Assembly: GCA_039621445.1 (NCBI GenBank)
Contig: CP154957.1
Coordinates: 20,166,714 to 20,230,713 of the forward strand
Direction of reading: 5' to 3'
Source: Euglena gracilis
Taxonomy: Eukaryota; Euglenida; Euglenophyceae; Euglenales
Length of the DNA: 64,000 nucleotides
The notes under the pieces are model-generated. The model was not told the DNA's origin and ran no database searches. It saw only the letters and a program-made list of their open reading frames with translations. The position numbers and the translations under genes were made by a program. Shown in pieces: positions 11,215-22,682 of the stretch (position 1 is the stretch's first letter; the number at the start of each line of letters is the position of its first letter).

Positions 11215-11298
11215 CTGTTCCTTCCGGATACCGTAATTGTCGTTGGGCAGAGAGGAGACCCCCATCAGGGCTGGCAGCACAAATCGCAGCATGCTCGC
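11215..11298 (-). CDS. Fic-family protein exon (NDNYGIRKEQ)
   Basis: Acceptor TTGCTTTCCCTCAG, donor GAACAG|GTGCC, 28 codons, phase 0 at both ends. It encodes ASMLRFVLPALMG and NDNYGIRKEQ. It joins in frame to VYVSETV at 9369, giving the GIR.EQVYV arrangement typical of the segment before HFIAPKPED in bacterial relatives. No other exon is needed in the 1.8 kb between them. Confidence 0.85.
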
Positions 11299-11812
11299 CT
11301 GAGGGAAAGCAACCAGTGCCTGGAACGCACGTCGCAACTTCTCCAACCGGAAGTGGTGGGGACAAGAAGTTACCTCGTTGGCCAAAACCAATGTGCTTCA
11401 AAAAAAGAACATTGTGAAAGTAATGATTTTTGCCGTTGAATAAGGGTCATTTTCGGGTTGATTTGTGGGTGCCGTAAGAGGGGCCAGATCATTTGTGGTG
11501 TCAAGAGGTTTTGGATGATTTTGGTGGTCTAAGGTGGGTCGAATGGTGGGTCGACTCCCGGGAGAGGGTTGCCAAAAAACCTTATTGTGCCCCCAAACAC
11601 CCATTTAACCCATCAACCCGGGGGCGGTCCGTTACATTTGCACCGAATATGCCCCTCTGTTTGCTGAATGCCTCGGGCAGTGTCAAGTACGATGTAGCCC
11701 ACACCTGTGGTATTGCGAGAATCCAAAGAGGTACTCACCCATATGCCCGCAATATTGCCCGCATATTGCCACCCCCCCCCGCTTGTGCCGGTCGATTGGT
11801 CAATGGACAAAC

Positions 11813-11898
11813 CTCGTCCAGTGGTATGGAGTCAAAGTTGCCATGGCGCATCAGTGTCGTCACGAGGGTTTGGATGTCCACCGTATGGTAGTGAACCC
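11813..11898 (-). CDS. Fic-family protein exon
   Basis: Acceptor GCGTGCTGCAG, donor GACGAG|GTTTGTCC. The exon begins with two bases completing a Gly codon and encodes VHYHTVDIQTLV, TTLMRHGN and SIPLDE. It bridges SMRIEG (exon at 12975) and ASMLRFV (exon at 11298), matching in length the region between the IEG motif and the next helices in Fic relatives. Confidence 0.82.
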
Positions 11899-12516
11899 CT
11901 GCAGCACGCAGAGGTAGGGAATTCTGCAGATGTGAGGAGGGTAACGCCGCTCCGACACCAAAATTGATGCTGCAAGTTCAGCGGTGTGAACTTTCCAGGT
12001 AAGGATCTGTTCTGGTTCATCAACCAAAAAGTTGTTGAGAAAAAACGTTGCAAGCTGCCGCATTGGTGGCAACTTTCAAATTCAAAATCGAAAAAAAAAT
12101 CCATTAATCGGTACAAACTGCATGTTTTTGTTCGTCAAAAATCCAATGATTTGAAATTTCACCATTTTCACCACCTGAGATATTCGGCATTTTTTTTCAG
12201 AGTACTTTTTCAACGTCTCCTGCTTCGCACCGTCAGATGGGGAGTCTAGAATTTGTGGGGGTCTTATTTTGGTTTTTTTGTTCGATCGGCCCAGGGGGGA
12301 TCTTTTTGGAGGAGGTTCCTATTTGGGGGACACATGACACGAAGAAGCGGGGGAAAAAAAACTGGTATTTTCGGAACCAGAAAAATGATTTTTCGAGCCT
12401 GGGACGGTCAAGTAACCCCCCTGAAGGTTTTCAGAAGCGGATCCAAAAATAAGAACCGTGTCTATTTGGGGGGAGGTACGTTCTGTACACATATCCCATC
12501 AAAGATAGAAAAGTAC

Positions 12517-12566
12517 ATTGATTGGTTGGTTGGTTGGTCGATTGATTGGTTGATTGATTGACAGAC

Positions 12567-12622
<56 letters not shown>

Positions 12623-12785
12623 TGAGTAATTTGGAAATTAGATCCATTCATGGACAGCATGTCAAAGTCTATCCATTTACCAACCTGCCCACCCACCTAC
12701 CTACCCAACCCACCTGCGCACCTACCTACCTACCTCCTTACCTACCTGCCTACCTACCTACCTCACCTACCAATCTATCTATGTA
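12517..12785. repeat. Cluster of GATT, CAGA and CCTA tetranucleotide repeats
   Basis: GGTT/GATT repeats at about 12519-12560, a (CAGA)n run at 12561-12620 and CCTA/CCTAC repeats at 12690-12775 lie almost side by side in one Fic intron. Long Cys-Leu-Ser-Val and Leu-Pro-Thr-Tyr frames come from these repeats. Confidence 0.95.
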
Positions 12786-12974
12786 TCCATCTCTCTCCCC
12801 CTCTCCCCTCGGGGGTCCATAAACACATCCTGTTTCAAAGAGGGGGTAAGTTCGCTGTTGGAAGGCGTGGAGGACGTATTGTAATCTTTTGCACTGCGGC
12901 AAAAAAAAACCCTCCAAACTCCATCCTTCCTGACACTGGGGTTCTGTAGGCCAGAACCAGACACTCGGCGGCAC

Positions 12975-13014
12975 CTTCAATCCGCATCGAATGGACGGTC
13001 TCCTGCAGCACCAT
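12975..13014 (-). CDS. Fic-family protein exon (SMRIEG)
   Basis: It encodes MVLQETVHSMRIE plus one base of a Gly codon. The donor GAAG|GTGCC is the same type as in two other exons of this gene. The phase-1 end fits the two-base start at 11898. The E(T/S)..S..IEG pattern corresponds to the (K/E)(D/E)S.AS..IEGE motif of Fic relatives. The acceptor is called after TATGAG; an upstream acceptor would add a few residues. Confidence 0.72.
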
Positions 13015-13109
13015 CTCATAGCTGTGGTCCCGCATCGGGCCAGGCCTCCGTCATGCACATGTGGCTGGGTGGTTGCCCATGCCAGGGGTCAGGGCGCCCA
13101 GTGGGAAAC

Positions 13110-13160
13110 GAGCCAAGGCCTGCTCAGGATTTGGGCGTTCTGCAAAAGAAGCTTCTCGGC
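13110..13160 (-). CDS. Fic-family protein exon
   Basis: Acceptor CGCACTCTGCAG, donor CTC|GTTTCCC, 17 codons, phase 0. It encodes AEKLLLQNAQILSRPWL. With the neighbours at 14704 and 13014, the distance from the RRTP motif to the IEG motif is 48 residues, close to the 50 I expect in bacterial relatives, which supports direct joining. The intron to the next exon would be only about 95 bases, far shorter than the others. Confidence 0.65.
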
Positions 13161-13186
13161 CTGCAGAGTGCGGAGGTCGGTCGGTC

Positions 13187-13930
13187 CAATAACCCCCCCA
13201 TTATCACCCTCCCATCCAATAACCCCCCCTTGAGCCCAACCAAAACCGTGACTTATAACCACCCAGAGGGATAATGATGAAGAAACAAAAGAGAAAAATG
13301 TGCCAAAAGTGACGCTGTGTGCCAGAAAAAGAGGTGTGGTGGGCATGCCAAACCGTGAGGTTCTGGCAAAAAAAAGCAATAAAATCGCCCAAAATACCTT
13401 GCTTCGCCCCCTGCCAAAAAATAGGGGGTAACCTTGGAACTCTTCTGTGACACATGAAACCACGACTGGAAACCCCCCCAAAATAAGGCCCCCCCCCAAA
13501 ATAAGACCCCCCAAAAAAGAGAGTTCCCCCTGACGCAAAGCGTCAGGGAGGGTGAAAATTTTCCCTGAAAAATTACTAAAAATCCCAATTTCAGACACAA
13601 AAATGATGAAATTTCAAATATTCCTCAAGTGAACATGGTGCGAAGTGCCAGAGGAAAATTTTTAGTTTTTTTGGGAAGCTTATGGTTGTTTTTCAGCCCG
13701 GGTTGGTCCAGAAAAAATCAAAAAAAATAAGACCACACAAAAATAAGACCCCCCTGGAGGTTTCCAGCAACGGACCCAAAATGAAGACCCGGGTCTTATT
13801 TTGGGGGGGTTATAACCCCCTCCCCACTTATCACCCCCCATCGGGGCCGACCACCAAAAAGGATCCTATAACCTCCAACCTCCAGGGGTTATCAATCGGG
13901 TGGGTTACAGATCCGGTCCTGAATAAATCC
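13187..13930. mobile_element. Nested C-run/word element, words AATAACCCC and AAAATAAGA
   Basis: Outer AATAACCCCCC units occur at 13190-13265 and reappear reversed as GGGGTTAT near 13885. Inner AAAATAAG(A/G)CCCCCC units occur at 13485-13510 and 13738-13755, and the reverse GGGTCTTATTTTGGGGGG is at 13790-13810. A spacer GGGGCCGACCACC followed by GGATCCTATAACC is shared with elements at 42.06 kb and 43.87 kb. All of it lies in one Fic intron. Confidence 0.55.
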
Positions 13931-14703
13931 ATCAACAACAGGGGGAGAATAGTTAACAGGGGGAGAATAGTTATGGGCTGGGTGGCTTGGGTTCGTGACC
14001 CTCTTGTGCAACGAGGTGGGCTGCCCGCCCCAATGCGGTGGGGTCAGGATCGCATCAATCGAGAGGGATGCCCTGAACCACTGCTTACCAAACCCGAAGG
14101 GCGAGAGTCATACACGAAGGCTTTGGGGGGGGGGGTGTTGGGGACCTGAGGGGGATTCCCGTACAATCCTGCCTGCAAAGGAATTTTCATTAAATTAAAA
14201 TAATCATTAATTATTAATAATTTATAAATTGTTGTTGGATCAAAAATAGGGTCTTATGAAAAAGGGAAAGGAAAAAGGAAGGGGTGAATGGACCCAACAA
14301 GGCGATTGCCCAGTTTTGCAGGTCACTTTTCATTTTGAAACCAGTCAGTGAGTTTTCCAAAAGCCAATCAACCTTCCCACCTCCCTTACCACCCTTGGGT
14401 GAGGGGGGGGGGGTCATTTTTGAAAACGGCAAAAAACCAAAGGTGAAAGAAGGCCTAAAAACTCTACCACTGCCCAACTCCCAAAACCCACGACTTCATT
14501 TTTCCTGGGGAGAGGGGGTCTGGCCAAAAACCAGTCAGTCACTCCAAAACACCACTTCGCGGGAAACAATTGCTGGATCGCTCGCAAGACCCACCGCTCA
14601 TAAGGTTTCCAGCCCCCATTCAACCATTCCCCGTCCTGCCAAGGTGGTTCCATGGCGGATTCAGTTGGGCCGCGCACAGTGCATCAGACAGCGGCCAACG
14701 CAC

Positions 14704-14839
14704 CTTCTCTCCATAGTGCCGGTCCCGGTGCTGCTGCAACGCAGGCGTGCGCCGCACCGTCGGGCAGAAGTCGCGGTTGCCCAGCAGGTTATCTCTGCCA
14801 TCAAACGGCCCCGGCGGATGGAACCACTGTCCTGCCGTG
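14704..14839 (-). CDS. Fic-family protein exon (DNLLGNRDFCPTVRRTP)
   Basis: The donor is GAGAAG|GTGCGT. The exon encodes GRDNLLGNRDFCP then TVRRTPALQQH, almost identical in pattern to R.R(D/N)NLPG..(D/A)FCP(L/I)VRRTPAL in bacterial Fic proteins. The start is called after CTCCGAAG to fit the two-base phase of the exon at 15547; a start after GATGGCAG is also possible. Beyond the exon the same frame stays open to about 15315, which I take as chance. Confidence 0.85.
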
Positions 14840-15546
14840 CTTCGGAGATCCAGCATCTTTCCGCACGCAACAAATTGCAGGCGTTCCGAGAACTTCCGGG
14901 GACAACGTCGAGCTCTGATATGTGTGGGGCCACTTTCCCCGAGTGAAACGGTAGAATGCCGATCCAAGTCCACCTCAGACAACGCTGGTGATCCATTGAA
15001 TTCAAAGGGTTGGGATGTGCCGGGGAGTTCGATGGTTGCGCACCCGCTGGCGAGGCACATCCACTGACGCACCGGTGTAGAAGCTGCATGAGGGAAGAAT
15101 GGGCACGTCGCATCTCTTGATGTCAATCTCCCATAAAAATGTGATGAGTCATGTAACGGGAACCAGCAATTATCAGAAAGAAAGACTGGTCGGGGGAGAG
15201 ACTGACATGGAGGGTTTTTCCAGACATTGCTGGAATATGTCTGTGCCCATCCAAATATGATATGAACACACAGGTTCCACCACGACGTTCCGGTCCTCAA
15301 AGGAAAAAAACCCACAAAACAGCGGAAAAAATGCCCATTTTATTTGACAGAAAAAAAATGATTCCTAGAATCCTTGGACCTTTGCCCATCCACCCAAAAC
15401 ATTAGAAATGCGTTATATATTTTTTTATATTTTCCACCCGTTTGCTGGCCCTTGGGGTACGCCCACGGGCGGTCCTCAAGGGGCAGTCCTCAGTTAAAAA
15501 AAGGGGCGGTCCACATTTGAAGAATGCCATCAAAGGCAGTCCATAC

Positions 15547-15675
15547 TCCTTCCCATCCACCACGTCCACGTAGGGGAGTTGTTCCGGGGCGTCGGGGACC
15601 GGCAGGGGGTCCTCGGTCAGCCACTCGCAGAGGAACCACAGCCGGCGGCACCAAGCCCAGGGAATGTCCCAAGGA
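15547..15675 (-). CDS. Fic-family protein exon (RRLWFLCEWLT)
   Basis: It encodes PWAWCRRLWFLCEWLTEDPL, then LPYVDVVDGK, matching YARR.WFLYEWLTG..LDLPD...YVD.LD of bacterial relatives. The donor is GA|GTATGG. No AG acceptor precedes it in frame: the nearest upstream AG, at 15707, is separated by an 11-base G-run that puts it out of frame. A one-base homopolymer error or a non-standard intron end would explain this. Confidence 0.8.
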
Positions 15676-16278
15676 CCCCCCCCCCCAGGGATTCCAGCCA
15701 GTCAGCTGTAAAATGGTGCGGCTGGGGGAAAAAGAGGTGCCGGCTGGCAGGACCTGGACCCCCTGGAGCGGTATGGTGGTACCCGGCTTGAGAAATTCCC
15801 CGACCACGGCTCTGCGGCGTGGGCGGAGACGAGGCGGAGGACGGCGGGCCGGAGGAGTCCCCGCAGCCTGCGACCCGGGCCCGTGCACATGCGCTGCCCG
15901 GTTCAAGCCCGCTCCAAATTCTCTTCCCACGGTGCAAGGGCCACCCCTGGAACCCGAAGCACCCCCACCCACTTGAACGTGGTACCACTGCCACGTGGTA
16001 CCTCAACGATTTTTGAAGGCCACAGCCGAAAACTCCAATGTGCGGGAACCGTACGAAAAATATCATTTTGGTGACACCAATCTGGTTGCGCAAACAATCG
16101 AATGCAGCTGGATGAGCTGGGACCCATGCACAAAAACAATGGAAAAAAATGAAAGAATGAGAACAGGTGGCACTGTAAAGCTTCAATTTTTTTGTGGTGA
16201 ATAGCGAAAAGAATTGAAACGCTATCCATCGCCTGTCGGCAGAATAATGCAAAAAAGAAATATGAAACAGATTTGCAA

Positions 16279-16310
16279 CGTGTGTGTGTGTGTGTGTGTG
16301 TCTGTGTGTG

Positions 16311-16341
<31 letters not shown>

Positions 16342-16429
16342 GTGTGTGTGTGTGTGCCTGTCTGTGTGTGTGTGTGTGTGTCTGTCTGTGTGTGTGTGTC
16401 TGTCTGTGTGTGTGTGTGTGTGTGTGCGC

Positions 16430-16497
<68 letters not shown>

Positions 16498-16500
16498 GTG

Positions 16501-16548
<48 letters not shown>

Positions 16549-16552
16549 TGTG

Positions 16553-16604
<52 letters not shown>

Positions 16605-16627
16605 TGTGTGTGTGTGTGTGTGTGTGT
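16279..16627. repeat. TG/CTGT/CG/TGCG microsatellite
   Basis: TG repeats with TCTG blocks, a pure alternating CG run near 16429-16443, more TG, then long CGTG tetranucleotide repeats to about 16600. It yields Cys-Val and His-Thr frames on both strands that are not genes. Alternating purine-pyrimidine content makes it a candidate for Z-DNA. Confidence 0.97.
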
Positions 16628-16934
16628 CTTTGCACCTAGTTAGGTGGCAGGTGTGGGTGGTTGTGGCAGCGGAAATCAGCGGAGGCGTGGGAATCGTTCA
16701 GCCGCAGCACACCGTTTCTGGGCCAGGGCAGCGCCAAGTATCATGACGCTCGGCCCTGAGAAAAGAAAAGACGACCGTGGCCCCCATTCAGAGACCCACC
16801 CAAGCAGATTGTGGCAGTTCCGCATGGTGTTGCAAAGCTCTCGGCAGGAGATGCACATACGCGCGCACATACGCGCCCGCACAAGGACACAAATGTGCAC
16901 GCACACATATGCACAAACACACAGGCACGCGCAC

Positions 16935-16939
16935 AAACG

Positions 16940-16980
<41 letters not shown>

Positions 16981-17112
16981 TCACTCACTCACTCACTCAC
17001 TCACTCACTCACTCACTCACTCACTCACTCACTCACTCACTCACTCACTCACTCACTCACTCACCCACTCACTCACTCACTCACTCACTCACTCACTCAC
17101 TCACTCATTCAC
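16935..17112. repeat. CA repeat followed by TCAC repeats
   Basis: A (CA)n run at 16940-16974 passes straight into (CTCA)n up to about 17107. The phase is perfect over more than 100 bases, apart from a CCCA variant near 17065. Confidence 0.97.
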
Positions 17113-17970
17113 AAACACACGTGCTCACGCACAGGTACACACCTTCCTGTTGCATTGCCAGGGCCAGGTGGTCGAGAAGCTGTGGCTCCTCAGGTAAAAG
17201 CAGGTTTTTTCCACAGAAATTAGAGCTAATTAATGGTTCAGCTTGTTGCTCTGTTCTGCACATCCCCTAACAAATATGCAGCAGGGGCAAATGTTGAGAG
17301 GTGCAAGCAAAAACCAGGAGGTAGCAATGAGCCTGAGACAAGAGAAACTGGCCTGCCGCCTTCAACAAAAAAATTCAAATACTTATGAAAAATCCCTAAA
17401 TGCTATTTGATCCGCAACGGAATCAAGTTTCCAGGTGTTTATCAATGAAGAATACTCAAAAAATGTCAAACCTTTGATTGCTGAAGCAGGAAGGTTGCAA
17501 TGAAAACTTTTTGGAATGGAGTTGCACACCCCTTTTGCCAAAACCTGGGGAGAAGGTCAGAGGGGATGAGGCGCCATCCCGGTGGCTGCGGTGGTGGGAG
17601 GCTGCGAGTTGTGTGGGGAGAGGGGAGAGCTGCTGGGGGTGCAGACTGCAGAGGCTGTACAGGCGTTGGCCACTTCGCCGAGTCACTTTCAAAGAGACGT
17701 TGGGCCAGGCCAATTTTGCTGAACTCAAATCAGTTTATTCGACTTTGTACTGCATATGAAACAGTTTCCACACCATCAAAAGAAGAAGGCGCATTAAAGT
17801 AGCCATTTCTGGCCGCGTTGACTAACTCTCAAGACGGGGAAACCCCCCTCCTTGTGTTCCAGGAGGGGGTTCTGTGGGGGGGAGGGGGCAGACCATCAAA
17901 ACAAAATTTTCAAGCATGAAGAGCCCCCTCCCCGCATACTTGGGGCCCGACCGAAGAACAAAATTCACAC

Positions 17971-18089
17971 CTCTGCGGGTGATGCCCCTGGCGCAGGGTG
18001 AGCAGCGGCAGGCGTGGCATGGGGCAATTGAGCTCGAGGTGCTTGACGACGAAGGCCCAGCCCGCGACGGCGAACGGGTCACGCACCTT
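17971..18089 (-). CDS. Probable N-terminal exon of the Fic-family gene
   Basis: Acceptor CTGGGTGCAG, donor CAGAG|GTGTGA. It encodes KVRDPFAVAGWAFVVKHLEL then NCPMPRLPLL. The GWAFVVKHLEL..PMP pattern resembles the GYAWLVE.L.L..P.P start of bacterial Fic proteins of this class, and the position upstream of the other exons fits. The frame also extends rightward past 18089 (IFHRRAPPWVQ), so the exon may be longer. One or more exons between here and 15675 are missing from this annotation. Confidence 0.62.
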
Positions 18090-18809
18090 CTGCACCCAGG
18101 GGGGCGCCCTCCGGTGGAAGATCGGCCGCCGCCCACCCCGGCAGGGGCCTGCGGCGAGAGCGCCAGGGCAGCCTGCCTGGGGCTGCAAGGTGGAGGGCCA
18201 CCCCCTTTGGTCAGAGCCAGGGGGGGGTTCTGACTGGGCCCTGTCGCACAATTGATCGGGGGGGGGTCTGGATTTAGAATGCGAAAAGGCATTTGCCAGG
18301 GCGATATACACCTCATTTTTGGGGGAGGCCAGTGAGGTTTTGACAGGGTTGTGTTCACTGCTGTGTTAAAAACGTGCAATTCCAAAATAAAATCAGAAAG
18401 AACAATTGGGAAAAATTTCCAAACTTCAAGCACTGACACTGCAAAGCAGTATGAGGCTCAGACGAATTGGCTTTCTTTGGTGCCTGAGAAGATTTTTTTT
18501 GCACGCAATTCAAAATTAGATAATTCAAATTGAAATGCCTGAATGGCATATTGTAAATATTTAATTATTGGGTTGGATTCATGATTTTGTATGATGCATG
18601 TTAAATATGGTAACCAAATGGAACGTCCAACAAAAGACAGAGCAACACCTGGGCTGAAGAACAATGACGTGACAAAAAAACGGCGAACGCAAGCCATTCA
18701 AGGTGCCAGCCATAACGCAAGGCTGGAGGCTGCGGGAAAAAGGAGGCAAAACAGACATGCCCTTCCCATGCTTGTGCTTACTGACCGGGAGGGAGGGGGG
18801 GTGGGTGCT

Positions 18810-19060
18810 ATAGGGTGCCTGCCCCTAGCAGGCACACCCCGGGGGGGGGGGGGTCCGGGGGGACCCAGAAAATTTTCATTGAAAATGGCCTTTTCCAGGA
18901 CCCCCGGCGCCTTTGGCGCCGGGGTCGGAGGGGGGTGCCTGCCAGGGGCAGGCACCCCCCAAAACCCTACCCTCCCCCGGGGGGGGGGTCGGATCGGGTG
19001 CTATGGGGTGCCTGTCCCTAGCACCCACCTCCCCCGTGGGGTAGGCACCCGACTAAGCAC
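18810..19060. repeat. Dispersed hairpin repeat A, copy 1
   Basis: It contains GGGGTGCCTGC...GCAGGCACCCC hairpins (18817-18837, 18935-18957, 19008-19050), a central TTGAAAATGGCC segment and GGCGCCTTTGGCGCC. Related copies lie at 34650-34850 and 37465-37650 with the same order of parts. Confidence 0.8.
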
Positions 19061-19199
19061 AAGCCTGGCCCTTCCTCTTCAGAAGCCTCCTTGGCCCATT
19101 TCAAGCACACCCAGATTTGTAATACATTTCTCCGTTCCTGTTTTCGGGGAGACAGAGAAACACCCAAGAAAGTTGTAATTTTCGGAGAACCTTGAATTC

Positions 19200-21780
19200 T
19201 CAAAACATAGCTTCAATGAACGTCAATACCGACCTCTGCATCTGTAACTCTTTCTTGCTGTTGTTTTTGATCCCACCTTGAATTTCAAAGTTGTTATTTA
19301 TTCTCAAAGCTATCGGTGGAACTTCATCATTTTGTGGCGATGCATCATGAGGAGGATAATTGGTTTGCTTTGCATTTGTCACTCTCCGACACATATCCAG
19401 CAATTGGAAACTCCTGTCCAACTGGGGTCTGGACCCAGTTTAAGCCTGAGCAGGTGGAACCACAAAACACTGTCGTCGAGGGGGGGGAAACCTGACAACA
19501 CCAAAACCCAGAAACACCTCAAAGAGGCGTTCTTTCCATTCCTGGACCGTTTCCCCCAAAATTTTCGGCGTGTTGCACAAGAATTTTCTACAGGACCAGC
19601 AAAAAAAAGGGGGGCTGGGTTGCTGGGCAGCAACACCCAGGGGGGGGGGTACTGATGCAGGTGGGTTTTGCTTAAATCAGGGCTTCTGCAGCAACCCACG
19701 GAAAGGGTCTGCAAAACTGTAAACAAAAAATATGATGAAGAAGCCCCCCCAAAAGGTGTCCTCTGATCGGGGTGGTGATCGCTTGGCATAGAGTGATCGT
19801 TGGACATAGGGGGTAAAGAATCAAATCTCATAACACAATACCAGGTTCTCCAAAAAAAATTGTCATTTTCATCTCTTTCCCTCTTCAAATTAAAATATTT
19901 TCAATGCATTTAATTTCCTCTTTCAAAACCCAAACCCACGTTGCTGATTTTGTTCGGTTTACCAGATACTGAAGGTTGATGGTTGTGTGCATTAACATTT
20001 TTGAAACTCCCAAAAAAACAACAACATGGAACAAAAGCAAGGTGGCGTTACAGGTTGGCTACTCTGCACTGTGGCAGTGCTGAACACTCCAAGCAAAGCA
20101 GCCAGGCAGTAAATTGTGCAAGGTCATGTATCGACCTAGGTACTGTCTGTGGAGATGTGCTGGCGTGTTGGCGCTGGCCCGACGTCACAGGGCGCTGCCG
20201 CACGTCAAAGTGGCGGCCGGGGGCCAAACTGCAACGACGGAGCAACCGGATTTGCAGGGCCTTTCTTCAAAGTTCCTTCAGGGTGATGAGGAAAGTCTTC
20301 GGAAGCGAAAACGATATGACTTCTGCCTTCAGAAAATAAGTCAGCCAATTATTTTTTGAAAACCAGTCAATGGTCAATGTCTTTAAACCCCACGGGAGAG
20401 TTGGTCATTCTGGCCACTTCGGCTGGGAAAAAAAAACGATTCAATGGGTTTCAAGCCAACGGGTTTTCTTTAATTTCCACCTTTCCTTCACATGAATGCT
20501 ACGTCGTCAGGCTAGACTGGCAATTTTTGTCTCCTTTGACGGCCTCCCCTCCCTGAATGGTGTGCCCCCAAAAACAAATCAGTCCCGGGGGTGGATTGGC
20601 TCACAATACAAAAGCAATGATACACCACCATCACCCCTTCTCGGTCCAACAAATGAAAAGACAGTGTGCACCCCGGAAAAATAAATGCAACCCAAGACTT
20701 GGGGATTTTTTTTTGGGAGCTATGACCTTTTTTTTTACCAAGTGACAGAGAACAAGCCATTGTTGACAAAATTCAGGGATTCGCACAAGTTCGTGTTGCA
20801 CAAAATCAACGATGCACATTTATACTTCAGAACAAGATTGTGGTATTCTTTAGTATTCGGCAGAGTTTTAAGAAAAATTGGCAGTAAAATCAATCTCTGA
20901 AGGATGGTGCGCCAAGCTCAATTTTGTTGTTGTGACTGTTGGTCACTTTTGGCTTAATCCCCAGCAGTTTCCGTCCATTTTTGTCCATGTTGGCCAGTTT
21001 TATTTTAACCATTATTGGGCCATCGTTGCCATTTCATCCATTTTGGGCCAATTTTGGGATACAGTTATCATTTTCATCTTGATTCTGCAGTCCTCCTTGG
21101 TGCCCTGCTCATTCAAACATGTCCTTGTGGCCTGCCTTGTTGTAGTCACTTCAGTTCGTCCCAAGCACCTTGACACTTCGCTTTTTGCACTTATCATCTC
21201 CCCTTACCTCTGGGACAGCACAATATTGTGCAGCGTGCAACCTTGCCCAACATCGGGCACCTGTTCTCCAAAGCCACATACTTTTCATCAGCAATAAAAC
21301 AGGAAGGTATGATGACTCTGATATGATGATGGACAGAGAGGAAAGAGAACAGAGGAGAGAGGGTGGCGGATGGCAAAGGGCAAGGAGGAGAGTAATTATC
21401 AGTCCATGTTTGTTTCCTCTTTGAGGGAAGTATATCTTTAATGCAAAGGCCAGTTTCAGAGGGGCACTTTCATAAATGGCAGGAAATCTCATTCATAATT
21501 ATTTGTGCTAGTTCCTAGTCATCTGTGACTATTCGTGATTATTCGTGATTTTGGTAATTCCCCAAATTTGCACAGGTTTGTGATTATTCGTGGCACGAAT
21601 TTGCGGGAATCCCTGCAAAGTTATCAAAAACCATGTTACAAGTGAACGTTTGTGGCAAACTTTGAAGGGCAGCTTTTCACCAACAGCACCGTCACCGAGC
21701 CAGCAACCCAGCTTGCACTAACCCCTGGCATAGACTCAGCATTGGGAGGGGCAATCCACAATTGCCAGGGCGGAGGGACA
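19200..21780. other. No clear exon; likely intergenic between the DCX gene and the Fic gene
   Basis: This is AT-rich DNA with scattered homopolymers. A GC-rich patch at 20150-20250 has an open minus frame (LAPGRHFDVRQRPVTS) after a GTTGCAG, but I cannot fit splice phases. Transcription of the upstream gene probably ends here and the Fic gene probably begins near the left end. I see no defined promoter or polyadenylation signal. Confidence 0.4.
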
Positions 21781-21781
21781 C

Positions 21782-21895
21782 CTCATCCTCCTCGTCGCTG
21801 CTGTCGCCGCCAGCCGCCCCGGGAGGCGGGGGCCGGGGGCCGACGTCCCGCTCGCGCAACACGTAGGCCGCCGCAGGCCGGCAGGGCCCCGGCCC
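21782..21895 (-). CDS. Acidic-tail exon, copy 2 (AAAYVLR...DSSDEEDE)
   Basis: Acceptor GTGTGCAG, donor GATGAG|GTGTCC, 38 codons, phase 0. It encodes RPAAAYVLRERDVGPRPP then GGDSSDEEDE. It matches the exon at 23659-23772 in length, splice phase and most residues, so the two arose by duplication. DSSDEEDE is a typical casein kinase 2 target motif. The last recognised exon of the DCX-domain gene; the true 3' end is unknown. Confidence 0.75.
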
Positions 21896-22115
21896 CTGCA
21901 CACCGGCACAGGACGCGAAGCGGACGAAGGCAGCGGCTTGAACAAAATAAAGCACGGCTGGATATGACCGGTCTCTCTGTGGCTGCCCTGTTCCACTTCT
22001 TGTCCAACGACAGAGGCAACAGCCGGGGACTCGCCCCATGGCACTCTTTCTCACCATGTCATCATGGCACGGGGGGGGGTCCACAACACCGGAGGAGCAC
22101 TGGCGGAGGAGCCAC

Positions 22116-22199
22116 CTCAAGCTCGGCTGGGCCCCCCTGGGCGGCTCCTTCCGCCCCCTCCCGGCCAACAGCCGGGGCAGGAGGGCAGGGCCCCAACCC
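22116..22199 (-). CDS. Pro/Ala/Glu-rich exon
   Basis: Acceptor CATCCGCAG, donor CTTGAG|GTGGCT, 28 codons, phase 0. It encodes CPPAPAVGREGAEG then GGPAELE. It lies between the two duplicated acidic exons and has similar composition, so it may be a diverged third copy lacking the YVLR and DSSDEEDE parts. Predicted disordered. Confidence 0.55.
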
Positions 22200-22682
22200 C
22201 TGCGGATGGAAGAGGAAGCGGGAGGGGAAGGGGAAGGCAGCCAGCTGATAAAAGACGGCGGTGGAGCAGAGTGTTTCTGGCGTGCCCCCCCCCCCAACAG
22301 AATGACCAGCCCTGGCCTGGGGTTGAACCCACCCGCCCACATGGGGCCATCACACCAATGTGGAGGACCACAGCTCTGAGGGCACCTGGGGTCCGGGTAG
22401 TTGTTGTTTGCCACAAGGCGTTGTTGTCTTTTTTCAAATTGAATGCTCCAGACCATTCTTGTTATTTTTGTAGTGGAATGCAAAAAAGAATCGCCAATGA
22501 AAACCACAAAAAAAAGAACCTTAAGAATGTCGAAGATCACACAAGTGAGGATGTGGGGTCGCTAACTGGGAATTTCACCAGCGAAGGGAAGAAATCCAAT
22601 TCAAACAGATCGATGCAACAATTATGCACAAGTGACACAATCAAGCGAAAAGCACGAACACAATCCATAATTGTAACACAAC

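Noticed and set aside
14840-15315. 231-residue minus frame as a single gene
   Set aside because: Only its 3' part matches Fic relatives; the rest lacks exon composition and is interrupted by likely acceptors.
16644-16800. Minus-strand exon ([15 protein letters not shown]) after TTTTCTCAG
   Set aside because: Plausible borders but no phase or motif fit to the Fic gene; kept out for lack of support.
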